Positions 44,401 to 52,941 of a stretch of DNA of 64,000 nt are shown piece after piece. Within the stretch, counting starts at the first letter, position 1. The number at the start of each line of letters is the position of its first letter. The stretch lies in NCBI GenBank assembly GCA_027484725.1, contig JAIXSK010000026.1, positions 18,533 to 82,532 on the forward strand, written 5' to 3'. The notes under the pieces are model-generated. The model made no database searches. It was not told the DNA's origin and saw nothing but the letters and a program-made list of their open reading frames with translations. This stretch comes from Flavobacterium sp. (lineage in GTDB: Bacteria; Bacteroidota; Bacteroidia; Flavobacteriales; Flavobacteriaceae). The position numbers and the translations under genes are program-made.

Positions 44401-44667
44401 AAGGTGCGTTTCCGTCCGATTTTGATGACTTCGTTTGCGTTCATTGCCGGACTTATTCCGCTGGTATTTGCTACCGGGCCGGGCGCACTGGGCAACCGAA
44501 CTATCGGAACCGCGGCTGCCGGGGGTATGCTCGTCGGAACCATTTGCGGGGTCATTATTATTCCGGGCTTGTATTTCATATTCGGAACCATGGCTGCCAA
44601 ACGCCAGTTTATTAAAGATGAAGACGAAAATCCGTTAACCGAAGACTTAAACGATCATGTATACTAA
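41497..44667 (+). CDS. RND multidrug efflux pump, HAE1/AcrB-like
   Basis: 1056 residues, standard length. Twelve membrane helices in two halves with two large periplasmic loops. N-terminal FIQRPVLSIVISLIIVFLGVLALVQLPVTQFPTISPPKVNV matches AcrB; helix 4 carries GIVVDDAIVVIEAV with the proton-relay Asp pair; helix 10-11 region GLLGKNAVLIVEFA and the RFRPILMTSFAFIAGLIPL signature complete the HAE1 pattern. Drives proton-powered expulsion of drugs, bile-salt-like compounds or dyes from periplasm and membrane. Overlaps the outer-membrane channel gene by 11 bp. Confidence 0.96.
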   Translation: MFNKFIQRPVLSIVISLIIVFLGVLALVQLPVTQFPTISPPKVNVTVEYPGANNELLIKSAIIPLERAINGVPGMKYMASDAGNDGEGTIQVIFNLGTDPNVASLNVQNRVASVTNKLPPLVIREGVKISREESNMLMYINLYSKDPHTDQKFLFNFADINLLPELKRVDGVGYADILGNREYAMRIWLKPDRMLAYKISADEVMEALSAQSLEASPGKTGESSGKRSQSFEYVLKYSGRFTTKEQYENVILRSTADGEILRLKDVAKIEFGSSMYDIYSNLNGRPSAALVLKQSYGSNASQVIENVKAKLAEIKSNSFPKGMDYEISYDVSKFLDASIEKVLHTLVEAFILVGLVVFIFLGDWRSTLIPTIAVPVSLIGTFMFMQVFGITLNLITLFALVLAIGIVVDDAIVVIEAVHAKMETEHLSARKATKKAMVEIAGAIVAITFLMAAVFIPVAFMSGPVGIFYRQFSITMATSIILSGIVALTLTPALCAIILKNHHGQPKKKTPVDRFIDAFNSRFNKTTNRYMTILGKMVNRRSLTFGLLIAFCIGTYFINSQVPSGFIPNEDQGMFYAIIQTPPGSSLERTNEISERLQKISETVDGVQSVSSLAGYEILTEGTGSNSGTCLINLKDWKERKHSVQEIMQELEEKSKNIKGATIEFFQPPAVPGYGAAGGFELRLLDKAGTNDYKKMEQINNDFVAALKKRPELTSVFSFYSASFPQYMLRVDNDIAQQKGVSIENAMNTLSTLVGSNYEISFIKFGRQYKVIVEAAPEYRALPDDILKLYVKNNRDEMVPFSAFMRMEKVYGLSEITRHNMYNASEISGSAAPGYSSGEAIKAINEVAEKTLPRGYGIDWAGISKDEVNQGNQAIYIFLICLGFVYLILSAQYESFILPLAVILSLPAGIFGAFLLLSLMGLENNIYAQVAMVMLIGLLGKNAVLIVEFAAQRHSTGLSVLESALEGAKVRFRPILMTSFAFIAGLIPLVFATGPGALGNRTIGTAAAGGMLVGTICGVIIIPGLYFIFGTMAAKRQFIKDEDENPLTEDLNDHVY

Positions 44668-46099
44668 AATAAAATCTGCCATTCGCCCGACTGTATTGAC
44701 TCTGGTTTTGCTGGCCGTCGGATGCAAAACACCTGCATTGGTTACTCCGGAGCAAAAAGGAAAACTACCTGAAAACTATGCGGCCATGTCGGCTCAAGAC
44801 ACGGTGAATTCAGCCTCTGTTCAATGGAAAAACTTTTTCAAAGATCAATACTTGGTTGACCTGATTGACACCGCGCTCAAAAACAACCAAGAACTGCAAA
44901 TTACCTTGCAAGAGGTCGAGATGGCGCGCAATGACATTCGCATCCGCAAAGGAGCTTTGTTGCCGAATGTGGGTATCAAAGCCGGAACAGGCGTTGAAAA
45001 AGTAGGCCGTTATACCAGCCAAGGAGCCGGTGATGCCTCTACCGAAATCATGCCGGGCAAAGAAGTTCCGGATCCGTTGCACGATTATACCATTGCGGCG
45101 GTGGCTAATTGGGAAGTTGATATCTGGAAAAAACTGCGCAACAGCAAAAAAGCCGCGGTCAATAGATATTTGGCCACCACCGAAGGCAAAAACTTTGTGA
45201 TGACCAACCTCATTGCTGAAATTGCCGAATCGTATTACGAGCTTTTATCGCTGGATAACCAATTGGCGATTGTCAAACAAAGCATCGGCTTGCAGCAAAA
45301 CGGACTCGAAATTGTCAAAATTCAAAAACAAGCCGCGCGCGCCAACGAATTGGCTGTTCAGAAATTTGAAGCCGAAGTGCGCAAATCTGAAAGCATGGAG
45401 TTTGACATCCGCCAGCAAATAGTTGAAACTGAAAACCGCATCAACTTTTTGCTCGGTCGTATGCCCCAACCGATTGCGCGCACGCAAAGTAATTTCTTTG
45501 ACCAACCGCTTCTCAATACACAAACCGGAATTCCATCACAATTACTCGCTAATAGACCCGACATCAAACAGGCAGAATTTGAGTTAGCCGCCGCCAAGTT
45601 AGATGTCAAAGCCGCGCGTGCCGAATTTTATCCGTCGTTGGGTATTTCGGCATCGCTAGGCTTTCAGGCGTTTAAACCGTCGTATTTGTTTACCATGCCC
45701 GAATCATTGTTGTATAGTTTGGCCGGTGATTTAGCGGCGCCGCTGATCAACCGAAATGCCATTAAAGCTGAATACAAAAACGCCAATGCGCGACAAATTC
45801 AAGCCTTGTACAATTATGAGCGCGCCATTTTGAATGGTTATATTGAAGTGTCGACGCAGTTGTCAAGAATGGAAAATTTACAAAAAAGTTATACGCTCAA
45901 GTCACAACAAGTACAGGCGCTGAACCGTTCTATAGACATTTCTGCCGATTTGTTCAAGGCGGCCCGTGCCGATTACTTAGAGGTTTTGATGACCCAACGC
46001 GATGCGCTTGAAGCCAAGTTGGAGCTCAACGAAACCAAGAAAGAACAGCTCAGTGCCACGGTGCGTATGTACCGAAACCTGGGCGGTGGTTGGAAATAA
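44657..46099 (+). CDS. RND outer-membrane channel lipoprotein (NodT/OprM-like)
   Basis: 480 residues. Lipoprotein signal with lipobox LLAVGC (Cys about 23), then the OEP fold of NodT/OprM-type channels: WKNFFKDQYLVDLIDTALKNNQELQITLQEVEMAR, YTIAAVANWEVDIWKKLRNSKKAA, and LANRPDIKQAEFELAAAKLDVKAARAEFYPSLGI. It forms the outer-membrane duct of the efflux pump. Starts inside the end of the pump gene (11-bp overlap), so it is translationally coupled. Ends before a strong terminator. Confidence 0.93.
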   Translation: MYTKIKSAIRPTVLTLVLLAVGCKTPALVTPEQKGKLPENYAAMSAQDTVNSASVQWKNFFKDQYLVDLIDTALKNNQELQITLQEVEMARNDIRIRKGALLPNVGIKAGTGVEKVGRYTSQGAGDASTEIMPGKEVPDPLHDYTIAAVANWEVDIWKKLRNSKKAAVNRYLATTEGKNFVMTNLIAEIAESYYELLSLDNQLAIVKQSIGLQQNGLEIVKIQKQAARANELAVQKFEAEVRKSESMEFDIRQQIVETENRINFLLGRMPQPIARTQSNFFDQPLLNTQTGIPSQLLANRPDIKQAEFELAAAKLDVKAARAEFYPSLGISASLGFQAFKPSYLFTMPESLLYSLAGDLAAPLINRNAIKAEYKNANARQIQALYNYERAILNGYIEVSTQLSRMENLQKSYTLKSQQVQALNRSIDISADLFKAARADYLEVLMTQRDALEAKLELNETKKEQLSATVRMYRNLGGGWK

Positions 46100-46108
46100 A
46101 TTGGGTTG

Positions 46109-46138
46109 AAGAGTCGGTGAAAGCCGGCTCTTTTTTTT
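46109..46138 (+). terminator. Terminator of the RND efflux operon
   Basis: AAGAGTCGG/CCGGCTCTT stem (one G-T pair) around TGAAAG, then eight T, 9 bp after the channel gene stop. Confidence 0.85.
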
Positions 46139-46223
46139 GAAGCTTATCAGAACATTGACTACTTTCGGGCTTCTTAAAATCATATCATGCAAAAAAAACA
46201 TCATTGAAATAGCCTGTGAAAAT

Positions 46224-47204
46224 GTGACAGGCTTTACCGCTTTTTACGAGCGACTGCAGATCAAAACCACCATTATGGGTCGCAGCAAGAGCACTTTTGA
46301 AAACTACGCCCGACACTTGGCGCATGCCGCGGTATATTTAGATTGTGTGCCTATTCTAGCCGAACATACGGAAGTCGAAAAGTATCTTTTTCACTTATAT
46401 CAAAACGCCCCAAACGCCTCGCTGTCCTATTTTAAATTTACCGTCTACGGACTTCGGTTTGCCTATAAAATGGAAGGTCTTGCCCACAGAAGTCATGAAT
46501 TGCCCATCATCAAAGCCGAGAAAAAATTGCCGATTGTTTTGAGCCGAAACGAAACCAAACGACTGATTGCTTCAGCCGGAAACCTCAAACACAAAGTACT
46601 CATTGGTTTGCTGTATGGTTGCGGATTGCGTTCTTCTGAAGCGCGTATGGTGCAACTCAGCGATATTGATTTTGACCGAAAAATGCTGCACGTTCGGCAA
46701 GGCAAAGGCAAAAAAGACCGTTATGTTCCGATGAGTTCCGTTCTTTTAAAATGGATTGAAAAATACCTAAAACTCTATCGTCCCAAAATATATTTGCTCA
46801 ACGGCAAACACAATCGATACATTAAGAAAGGACAGGCCTATTCAGCCAAAGGTTTTTCATGGGTGGTTCTGCAAACAGCGCGCAAAGCCAAAATCAAAAA
46901 ACCGGTGAGTGCCCATACGCTCAGACATACTTTTGCCACGCATTTGCTCGAAGACGGGCTTGACATTGTGAGCATCAAAGATTTGCTCGGCCATGCGCGT
47001 ATTGAAACTACTTTGGTGTATTTGCATGTGGCGCAGTATGAACGACACAAACCCTACAGCCCGCTGGATGTGCTTTATCAAGAATCTGTTCAGAAACCAA
47101 CTCATTCCGACGATTTATGCGCTTTATTAAATCATATCAATCATTGTGATTACTGTCAGAATTCGGGTTTGTCTGTGCGTCATCGAGCACTGGAAATGGC
47201 TTAA
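46224..47204 (+). CDS. Tyrosine recombinase (orphan integrase)
   Basis: Encodes a phage-integrase family recombinase with a complete active site: Arg in GLLYGCGLRSSEA, Lys in GKGKKDRYVP, HxxR in AHTLRHTFATH, His in LLGHARIETT, Tyr in LVYLHVAQYE. N-terminal SAM-like DNA-binding domain (GRSKSTFENYARHLAHAAVYL). The C-terminal tail has a CDYC pair, as in the recombinases encoded next to IS91-type Y2 transposases of Bacteroidota, but no transposase is nearby. The start is uncertain: GTG at 46224 is used; the first in-frame ATG is 46275, which would cut into the N-terminal domain. It is enclosed by terminators at 46109-46138 and 47207-47242. Confidence 0.8.
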   Translation: MTGFTAFYERLQIKTTIMGRSKSTFENYARHLAHAAVYLDCVPILAEHTEVEKYLFHLYQNAPNASLSYFKFTVYGLRFAYKMEGLAHRSHELPIIKAEKKLPIVLSRNETKRLIASAGNLKHKVLIGLLYGCGLRSSEARMVQLSDIDFDRKMLHVRQGKGKKDRYVPMSSVLLKWIEKYLKLYRPKIYLLNGKHNRYIKKGQAYSAKGFSWVVLQTARKAKIKKPVSAHTLRHTFATHLLEDGLDIVSIKDLLGHARIETTLVYLHVAQYERHKPYSPLDVLYQESVQKPTHSDDLCALLNHINHCDYCQNSGLSVRHRALEMA

Positions 47205-47206
47205 AC

Positions 47207-47242
47207 AAAAAATCCTCAAGCGCTGAAACTTGAGGATTTTTT
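47207..47242. terminator. Bidirectional terminator
   Basis: AAAAAATCCTCAAG pairs with CTTGAGGATTTTTT around CGCTGAAA, with A and T runs on both sides. It serves both the recombinase gene (plus) and the converging RCC1-repeat gene (minus). Confidence 0.85.
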
Positions 47243-47274
47243 ATGAATTAAGCTTACTTACAAAGCGGTAAAAC

Positions 47275-49794
47275 TTATTGCTTAACTATTTTAAAAGTAT
47301 TGATTTGACTCTCTGAAGTACATTTAACCAAATAAGTTCCGGCTGATAAAGTACTTAGATTTAATTTAAACACTCGGGCGTTGGGCATGGCCGTCATTAC
47401 TTCTTGCCCCATCAAGTTATAGATAGCCACCGCATCAACTACAAGGTCAAAATCAATGTTCAACACATCGGTCACCGGATTCGGGGAAGCTTTGATTTCG
47501 TTTTCAGATATGAAGTCGTCTGTTGCCAAAAGGGTTTCAGGACAAGCAATTTGTACCATCGTGTTGTGGAGCACATTGGGGCCCAGACCCATTTGTCCTT
47601 GCGGACTCCAGCCTGCTGTGTATGCGTCACCGTTTGTTTTAAGATAAATTGCATAACGGTCTCCGCCGCCGGCATGTGCCCAGTCATTGGCAAACCCGAG
47701 GCGAACTGGTGTTGGACGGAAGTTACTGTCTCCTGTACCCAATTGTCCTTGCGTATTATAGCCCCAAGCCCAAAGTGATCCATCGGTTCGGATTGCAGTG
47801 GTGAATCCGAGCCCAATTTCCATTTTAGACCAGATGTTGGATGAACCGAGCTGTGTTGGAGCAAGTACGTTGGTCGTGGTGCCCAGCCCCAAACGTCCAT
47901 CGGTATTGACGCCCCAAACCCAAAGTGTACCGTCGGTTTTAATGGCATGACTCACGCCCTGGTTGGCTTCTACCGATTTCCATGAAGCCGTTCCGATTTG
48001 CACAGGCGTATAGATTACAGTGGTGTTCGAACCGTTACCAACTGATCCGTTATTGTTCCATCCCCATGCCCACAAGGTATTATTGGTTCTGATGGCAAGC
48101 GTATGCTGACCTGCTGTTGACACTTCTTTGTAAGTTGCCGTACCTAGTTGTGTTGGTACGTATCGGTTGCTGAAATCGCCAAAACCTAAAACGGTTCCAC
48201 CCCATACCCATAAAGTTCCATCGGTTTTGATGGCCATAGAAGTACCTTGGGCAGCTGAAATTTTAGCCCAGTTATTGGCTGTCCCTACGCGCGTCGGGGT
48301 AGATCTGTCGATTGTGGTGTTGTCTCCCAATTCGCCATTCGAGTTAAGTCCCCAAGCCCATAGAGAACCGTCGGCTTTTATCGCAAGGCTATGAAAGCCT
48401 GATGCTGCAACAGCTACCCAGTCGGTGTCGTTCCCGATACGGGTGGGAAATTTTTTATCGACAGTGTCACCAACACCGATTTGATAATATCCGTTTTCTC
48501 CCCAGCCCCAAAGCGAGCCGTCTGATTTGATGGCCAGTGTGTGGTTGTCACTATTGGACATTTTCGTAAAACACGGCGGCGGAACCGGTGTATTGAAGAA
48601 CCCGCCGTTAACCCACTGGCTTTGCGCATTGCCGCAATCGGCAGCAAGCCACCAGTAGTAATCAGAATTCGGAGACAAGCCATCGATAGTGATAGAAGTT
48701 CCGTTGGTATAATAAGGCGTTCCGCCAAGTACCGGTAAATTGTTGATCATTATCGTATAACCATTGGGCGCAGGCGATGAAGCCGTCCAACTGAAAGAAG
48801 CTGTGGTAGATGTAGTGGTTCCTACCGCTAAATTGGTGGGCGCACTACAAGGTTCTGAGGTCAATGTCATTTTCACTAGGCCCATTTCGTAGGTCCCGAC
48901 CCAGATGGTGTTTGAGTTAATGACCTCGAGACAGCTCGTGTATTCAAAACTTGCTTCCGGAGCCGCTGGGAAATAGGCTTGGCAATCGGTAAAGTTTTGC
49001 ACGCCTCCACTTCTACATTCGCGTGAGTAGCCAATCCAGACTTTTCCGTTCTGGTCTACATCTAAACCGCCCAATTGGCAATCAAGCATGCACGACGTTT
49101 GGAAATCGACACCGGCCACTACCTGCTCGTTGGTATATTTGAGATATCCGCCATAGCTTTCTACATACAAATCGTCGCCAACAACCCTACGGATTTTTTG
49201 AGCCTGGTCGCCAACAATAGAAAAAGTGGTTCCGCTCAATTTGCGCAAAATCCCTTCGTTGGTCAGGTATACGTTGTTACCAATAGTGGCAACAGAATTT
49301 ACGGAGCTTCCTGTAATAGGAGAATTTCCTGCATTGTAAACCGTCCAAGTGGTTCCGTTGAATTTTACCAAACCTGAATATGTGGCGAGCCAAACGTTGT
49401 TCGACGCATCTACCGCAACATCATTGATCACGTTGGTGGGAAGCCCGGAGTTGTCCATTCGGTAATGTGACCAAGTGGTTCCGTTGTACATAATCAAACC
49501 GTTCTGTACCGTTGTTACCCACTTGCGGTTGAGTCCGTCGATGGCTATTTTTTGCAAAGCACTTAATTCGACCCCTGCATTATCAGTGGTGTAGTTGGTA
49601 AAAGTATTTCCGTTGTACATAGAAAGGGCATTGGCGGTTGCGAGCCACAAATTGCCGTTGCCATCTATTTTAAGGTCGTTGATATTGGCCGAGGCAATGC
49701 CAGAATTTGCAGGATTGTACACCGTGTAATCGTAATTCTGGGCCAAGCTCATTAAGCTGATCAAGCTCATGAGTAAGAGTAATTTCTTTTTCAT
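47275..49794 (-). CDS. Secreted propeller protein: reg-prop + FN3 + RCC1 repeats + T9SS
   Basis: About 839 residues from the ATG at 49794 (signal peptide MKKKLLLLMSLISLMSLAQ). N-terminal propeller of about seven repeats (NLWLATANALSMYNGNTFTNY, WLATYSGLVKFNGTTWTVY), a fibronectin III-type segment (APTNLAVGTTTSTTASFSWTASS), a second propeller of seven RCC1-type repeats (SLWGWGENGYYQIGVGD, SLWAWGLNSNGELGDN, TLWVWGVNTDGRLGLG), then a T9SS type A sorting domain (IKASPNPVTDVLNIDF, VAIYNLMGQEV). Two propellers in one secreted chain suggest binding of a surface ligand. A longer frame back to 49959 has no signal and overlaps the promoter. Confidence 0.85.
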   Translation of the reverse strand: MKKKLLLLMSLISLMSLAQNYDYTVYNPANSGIASANINDLKIDGNGNLWLATANALSMYNGNTFTNYTTDNAGVELSALQKIAIDGLNRKWVTTVQNGLIMYNGTTWSHYRMDNSGLPTNVINDVAVDASNNVWLATYSGLVKFNGTTWTVYNAGNSPITGSSVNSVATIGNNVYLTNEGILRKLSGTTFSIVGDQAQKIRRVVGDDLYVESYGGYLKYTNEQVVAGVDFQTSCMLDCQLGGLDVDQNGKVWIGYSRECRSGGVQNFTDCQAYFPAAPEASFEYTSCLEVINSNTIWVGTYEMGLVKMTLTSEPCSAPTNLAVGTTTSTTASFSWTASSPAPNGYTIMINNLPVLGGTPYYTNGTSITIDGLSPNSDYYWWLAADCGNAQSQWVNGGFFNTPVPPPCFTKMSNSDNHTLAIKSDGSLWGWGENGYYQIGVGDTVDKKFPTRIGNDTDWVAVAASGFHSLAIKADGSLWAWGLNSNGELGDNTTIDRSTPTRVGTANNWAKISAAQGTSMAIKTDGTLWVWGGTVLGFGDFSNRYVPTQLGTATYKEVSTAGQHTLAIRTNNTLWAWGWNNNGSVGNGSNTTVIYTPVQIGTASWKSVEANQGVSHAIKTDGTLWVWGVNTDGRLGLGTTTNVLAPTQLGSSNIWSKMEIGLGFTTAIRTDGSLWAWGYNTQGQLGTGDSNFRPTPVRLGFANDWAHAGGGDRYAIYLKTNGDAYTAGWSPQGQMGLGPNVLHNTMVQIACPETLLATDDFISENEIKASPNPVTDVLNIDFDLVVDAVAIYNLMGQEVMTAMPNARVFKLNLSTLSAGTYLVKCTSESQINTFKIVKQ

Positions 49795-49833
49795 TTTTTG
49801 TTTGTTAGTATGATAGCAATTTGTAATGATCGG

Positions 49834-49841
49834 CAAAAATA
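49834..49841 (-). promoter_or_regulatory. -7 box of the double-propeller gene
   Basis: Minus strand TATTTTTG, perfect TAnnTTTG, 39 bp before the ATG. Confidence 0.55.
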
Positions 49842-49924
49842 CGTTTGATGCATTTTTGCCAATTGGGTACAAACATAAGACATAGAATGCTACCGACAGA
49901 AAAATGCGCCCAAAAAAATATACC

Positions 49925-50827
49925 TTATTGGCGTTTACGCAAGATAATCTGGTAAACATCGCCCACTTTCTTGTGGTAATACATCACTTGCCCATCAGCG
50001 GTAAGCGACTGAGCTTCAATAAATTGCACGTCTGAAAACAAAACCCGCGGTGCTGCAAAAGCCTCTTGGGTGCTGCCTCTGAGTGCTACACAAATTTCAA
50101 ACAACGGCGCTGAGGGTAAACTGCCTTTTAAATATCTCGTAAAATACAGAGCGCGTTGATCAGTGGTGATGCAAGGCGCATAATTGACGTATTGCGACTG
50201 GTTAATTTGTGCCATGATTTGTTCAGAATTACTCAGCCTATTGAAAGTGTTGGCATTGACTTTTTGCGCGATGCCTATTTCAGTCTCACACGGACCCACG
50301 CAATTTTTGTCGTCAAAACGCGCATTGTTGAAGTATAAAAATTGTCCATCGGTACTGATACCGTGATCCATAACCAGCCATCCGGGTGTACTTTTATTAA
50401 AATTGCCGTGTACGCGCTCAGGGTTGGACAAAACACCCGCCGAAAAATCTCCGCGCATCAGATTGTCTAACTCAGCAGGATAATTACGGGTTGAAGTCCA
50501 GTAAAAATTACCCTGCGCATCCAGGTCGGCCACTGCATCGAGCCGTGGCGAAACCGGTTGATTTGCCCCTGTAAGCGCACCCGCAAACGTAAAATGTAGA
50601 TCATCAATGCGTGTGGCGTAAAACAATTGCGTATTGATCCCGTCATTGAGGTTGTTAAAAAACAAAGTGTTGCCATCGGGCGATATAAATGGCTCCATGG
50701 CATCTGTGCTCCAGCCGCTGATTGTGACCGGAAGTTCAGGTCCAAAAGAAATAGATGATTTACTTTTGACGGCTTCTTTGGTACAGCCTAGGAGTAAAAA
50801 AAGCATGAAAAAGCGAATACGGCTCAT
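49925..50827 (-). CDS. PD40-like beta-propeller lipoprotein
   Basis: About 300 residues from the ATG at 50827. Lipobox LFLLLGC. Body with PD40/TolB-like repeats containing SPDGNTLFFNN (EPFISPDGNTLFFNNL), STDGQFLYFNNA, TTDQRALYFTRY and TADGQVMYYHK, forming a propeller at the outer membrane or surface. Conserved Cys pair in FDDKNCVGPCETEIG. A binding protein without a visible catalytic site. Upstream alternative ATG at 50845 is 6 residues longer. Confidence 0.8.
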   Translation of the reverse strand: MSRIRFFMLFLLLGCTKEAVKSKSSISFGPELPVTISGWSTDAMEPFISPDGNTLFFNNLNDGINTQLFYATRIDDLHFTFAGALTGANQPVSPRLDAVADLDAQGNFYWTSTRNYPAELDNLMRGDFSAGVLSNPERVHGNFNKSTPGWLVMDHGISTDGQFLYFNNARFDDKNCVGPCETEIGIAQKVNANTFNRLSNSEQIMAQINQSQYVNYAPCITTDQRALYFTRYLKGSLPSAPLFEICVALRGSTQEAFAAPRVLFSDVQFIEAQSLTADGQVMYYHKKVGDVYQIILRKRQ

Positions 50828-50956
50828 TAGGTTTAATAGAATCAAACTTTCACCTAAAGATACCTTTATTTTTTCAAGCGCATGTTTTTACAAAGCTAAT
50901 TCTCTGTTTCTTGCAATTGATATTCTGTGAAATCCTAAATATGAAAAGATTTTTTA

Positions 50957-50996
50957 AAGGGGAAAACTGAAAACAAAATCTTCAGACTTTCCCCTT
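50957..50996 (-). terminator. Hairpin downstream of the porin gene
   Basis: Stem AAGGGGAAA/TTTCCCCTT with a second paired part CTGAA/TTCAG inside. On the minus strand it follows the porin stop by about 30 bp and is followed by TTTAAAAAATC. The T run is interrupted, so termination is likely but not certain. The 198-bp gap (50828-51025) shows nothing else. Confidence 0.5.
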
Positions 50997-51025
50997 AGTA
51001 AAAAACTCAATTTATTAACCCACTT

Positions 51026-52201
51026 TTATTTGAATTGAAATTGCATCCCCAGCCTGAATTGTTCGGTCCATTTGAGCGGGTCGATGCCTTCTTCACGAAT
51101 AATATTGAAGTATTGAAACTTAACCATGGCATTGTATCCGTGTATTTGATAAGCCAAAGCTGATGAAAAACGCTGACTGTTGCCGGGCGCTAAATCATTG
51201 AGGTCTAATTCTTCATATCGCGCAGAGACAATTGTATGCCATTTTTTGACAAAATAATTCAGTTGCGCTATGTAGCCGCCGGCCAAAACATAACCTCGGG
51301 TTTGACTTGGATTGAAATTTAAAAACAAGGGATCATTCTCTTTTCTGGGTTCAAACTTGAGTTGATGCAGCTCAAATTGTGCGGAAAATCCCATGTACTG
51401 AAAAGAAGCATCTAATCCGTAGGCGGTTCGTTTTCCGTCAATGACTTTAATTCCGTATTCGCCCAATGCCTCTGCCGGAAGTGTTTCGCCGTCAGGTTGT
51501 GATTTGTTGGTGTATCGGGCATTTAATCCCAATGAAAACATGGGCGTAGGCGAAAGATGATCGTCAATTTCGCGGTAGCGATAGCGCGCCGGATACGAAA
51601 CATCAACTCTGCCCACATATTCCAGTTGTCCACTGGCATCATTGTCTCCGTTGAGCGACCATTCGCCCAAACCGGTATAGGCGCCTAAATAAATATTGGC
51701 CCGTTGACGCCAGAAATTTTTCATCAGTGTTACTCCTACATCACGTGTTGAAAAAACAGAACCTCTTGTGAGTTCAGCTCTTTGCCAATACGGACTGTAG
51801 CCAAAAGGAACCAAAGCACTTCTAGAGTAATAAAGTTTGCCATAGCCTGTTTGAATATCAAGCCAGCCCAAGCCTTTATAGGTTACACTTGCTTCCATGA
51901 GCCCCGGATTTTCGGGGTCAATCTGCGTGGTTCCGTTGTTGGCGGCCATGTCGGCTAAGTCAAATTTGAGCTCATATTCAAAATCTCCGCCCACACGACC
52001 TTCTAACTCAATTTGGGCATCGCGCAGTTTGAATCGGTCTTTAGAATGATCTCTTTGGTCAGACTTTAAAGTTCTTTGATTGAAATAAGTAGATACGTTT
52101 CCGGTGATTTCAAGCACATGGTTGCCGTTGCTCAGGGTGAGCTGCGCCCAAGAAAATGGTGAATAAGCAGCCATTAAAATTAAAAAGTAGTTTGGCCTCA
52201 T
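51026..52201 (-). CDS. Phosphate-selective porin O/P family porin
   Basis: 391 residues. Signal peptide MRPNYFLILMAAYSPFSWAQ then a 16-strand barrel with the porin O/P pattern: FKLRDAQIELEGRVGGDFEYELKFDLAD, LGWLDIQTGYGKLYYSRSALVPFGYSPYWQRAELTRGSVFSTRDVGV, and terminal FRLGMQFQFK (C-terminal aromatic/Lys strand). OprO/OprP-type porins pass phosphate or polyphosphate. Last gene of the three-gene minus-strand operon; only 1 bp separates it from the propeller gene. Its promoter carries the 11-bp repeat array, fitting phosphate-starvation control. Confidence 0.87.
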   Translation of the reverse strand: MRPNYFLILMAAYSPFSWAQLTLSNGNHVLEITGNVSTYFNQRTLKSDQRDHSKDRFKLRDAQIELEGRVGGDFEYELKFDLADMAANNGTTQIDPENPGLMEASVTYKGLGWLDIQTGYGKLYYSRSALVPFGYSPYWQRAELTRGSVFSTRDVGVTLMKNFWRQRANIYLGAYTGLGEWSLNGDNDASGQLEYVGRVDVSYPARYRYREIDDHLSPTPMFSLGLNARYTNKSQPDGETLPAEALGEYGIKVIDGKRTAYGLDASFQYMGFSAQFELHQLKFEPRKENDPLFLNFNPSQTRGYVLAGGYIAQLNYFVKKWHTIVSARYEELDLNDLAPGNSQRFSSALAYQIHGYNAMVKFQYFNIIREEGIDPLKWTEQFRLGMQFQFK

Positions 52202-52202
52202 T

Positions 52203-52931
52203 TTATTTTTGATCCAATTGATTGAAGTAATACATTCGCTGCATATCGTCTGAAATCACCCGTAATTGTTGATTTTCATCAAAGCAAAAACCTTCCGGAT
52301 TAACGATCGGTAAAATCCAACTTTGAAGGACTCTATAATCTTTGGGGTCAAGTTTAAAAAGCGCTCTGTCTTCATCGCTGAGCAACCATAAAAAACCATT
52401 GTGATACTGCGCCGAAGAAATATCTCGGGCCAACCGACTCAAATTGATTTGATTTATGATGTGAAATTGCTCATCCAGCTCAAAAAGTACCACTGGATCG
52501 CGTTCTGTAATCAAAAGATATTTTTTTAAATCGCTGTTGTAACACATGGCTTCAAAACCTTTGTTTCGTCCACCGGCATACGGAACGTTTACAGATCTGA
52601 TTAAATCCAGATGATTTCGACCGAACTCGTGTATCAATCGATGGGTTTCATCCATTACAAAAACGGAAGAATCCCGCACAAACAATGCTTCTAAATCTGA
52701 ATTGGGAACTGCTTTTTGACGAATGATTTTGCCTTGTGAATCTGTTTCGAATAAAGTTCCTTGATCGCTGACCCAAAAAAATGTACGGCTGTCGGGTGCA
52801 AAATAAATATCAGATGGCTCAGGAATATCTACCTGAACAGACTGCTTTGATTTTAACTTCATTGATTGTGCGCTGGCCCCTACCATTGCTGACAGCAAAA
52901 AATAAATAGCTGATTGAATTTTTGAATTCAT
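52203..52931 (-). CDS. Phytase/SdiA-regulated-like secreted beta-propeller
   Basis: About 242 residues from the ATG at 52931. Signal peptide with YFLLSAMVGASAQS cleavage region; then repeats of strand type with D-rich turns (DSRTFFWVSDQGTLFETDSQGKIIRQ, DLEALFVRDSSVFVMDETHRLIHEFG, GFEAMCYNSDLKKYLLITERDP, FLWLLSDEDRALFKLDPKD, NPEGFCFDENQQLRVISDDMQ), matching the SdiA-regulated family, a relative of beta-propeller phytase. The repeated GFEAM/EGFCF and LLSDED motifs with acidic residues could hold Ca2+ ions. A phosphatase activity is a guess from its operon with the porin. Confidence 0.78.
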   Translation of the reverse strand: MNSKIQSAIYFLLSAMVGASAQSMKLKSKQSVQVDIPEPSDIYFAPDSRTFFWVSDQGTLFETDSQGKIIRQKAVPNSDLEALFVRDSSVFVMDETHRLIHEFGRNHLDLIRSVNVPYAGGRNKGFEAMCYNSDLKKYLLITERDPVVLFELDEQFHIINQINLSRLARDISSAQYHNGFLWLLSDEDRALFKLDPKDYRVLQSWILPIVNPEGFCFDENQQLRVISDDMQRMYYFNQLDQK

Positions 52932-52941
52932 TGGTTTGGTA

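Noticed and set aside
46224..47204. An integron or prophage around the tyrosine recombinase
   Set aside because: No cassettes, attC-like repeats, phage genes or flanking direct repeats were visible.
50884..50900. Pho-like hexamers upstream of the PD40 lipoprotein gene
   Set aside because: At the required spacing the units read AAAAAC and ATTAGC on the minus strand, which is within chance for AT-rich DNA.
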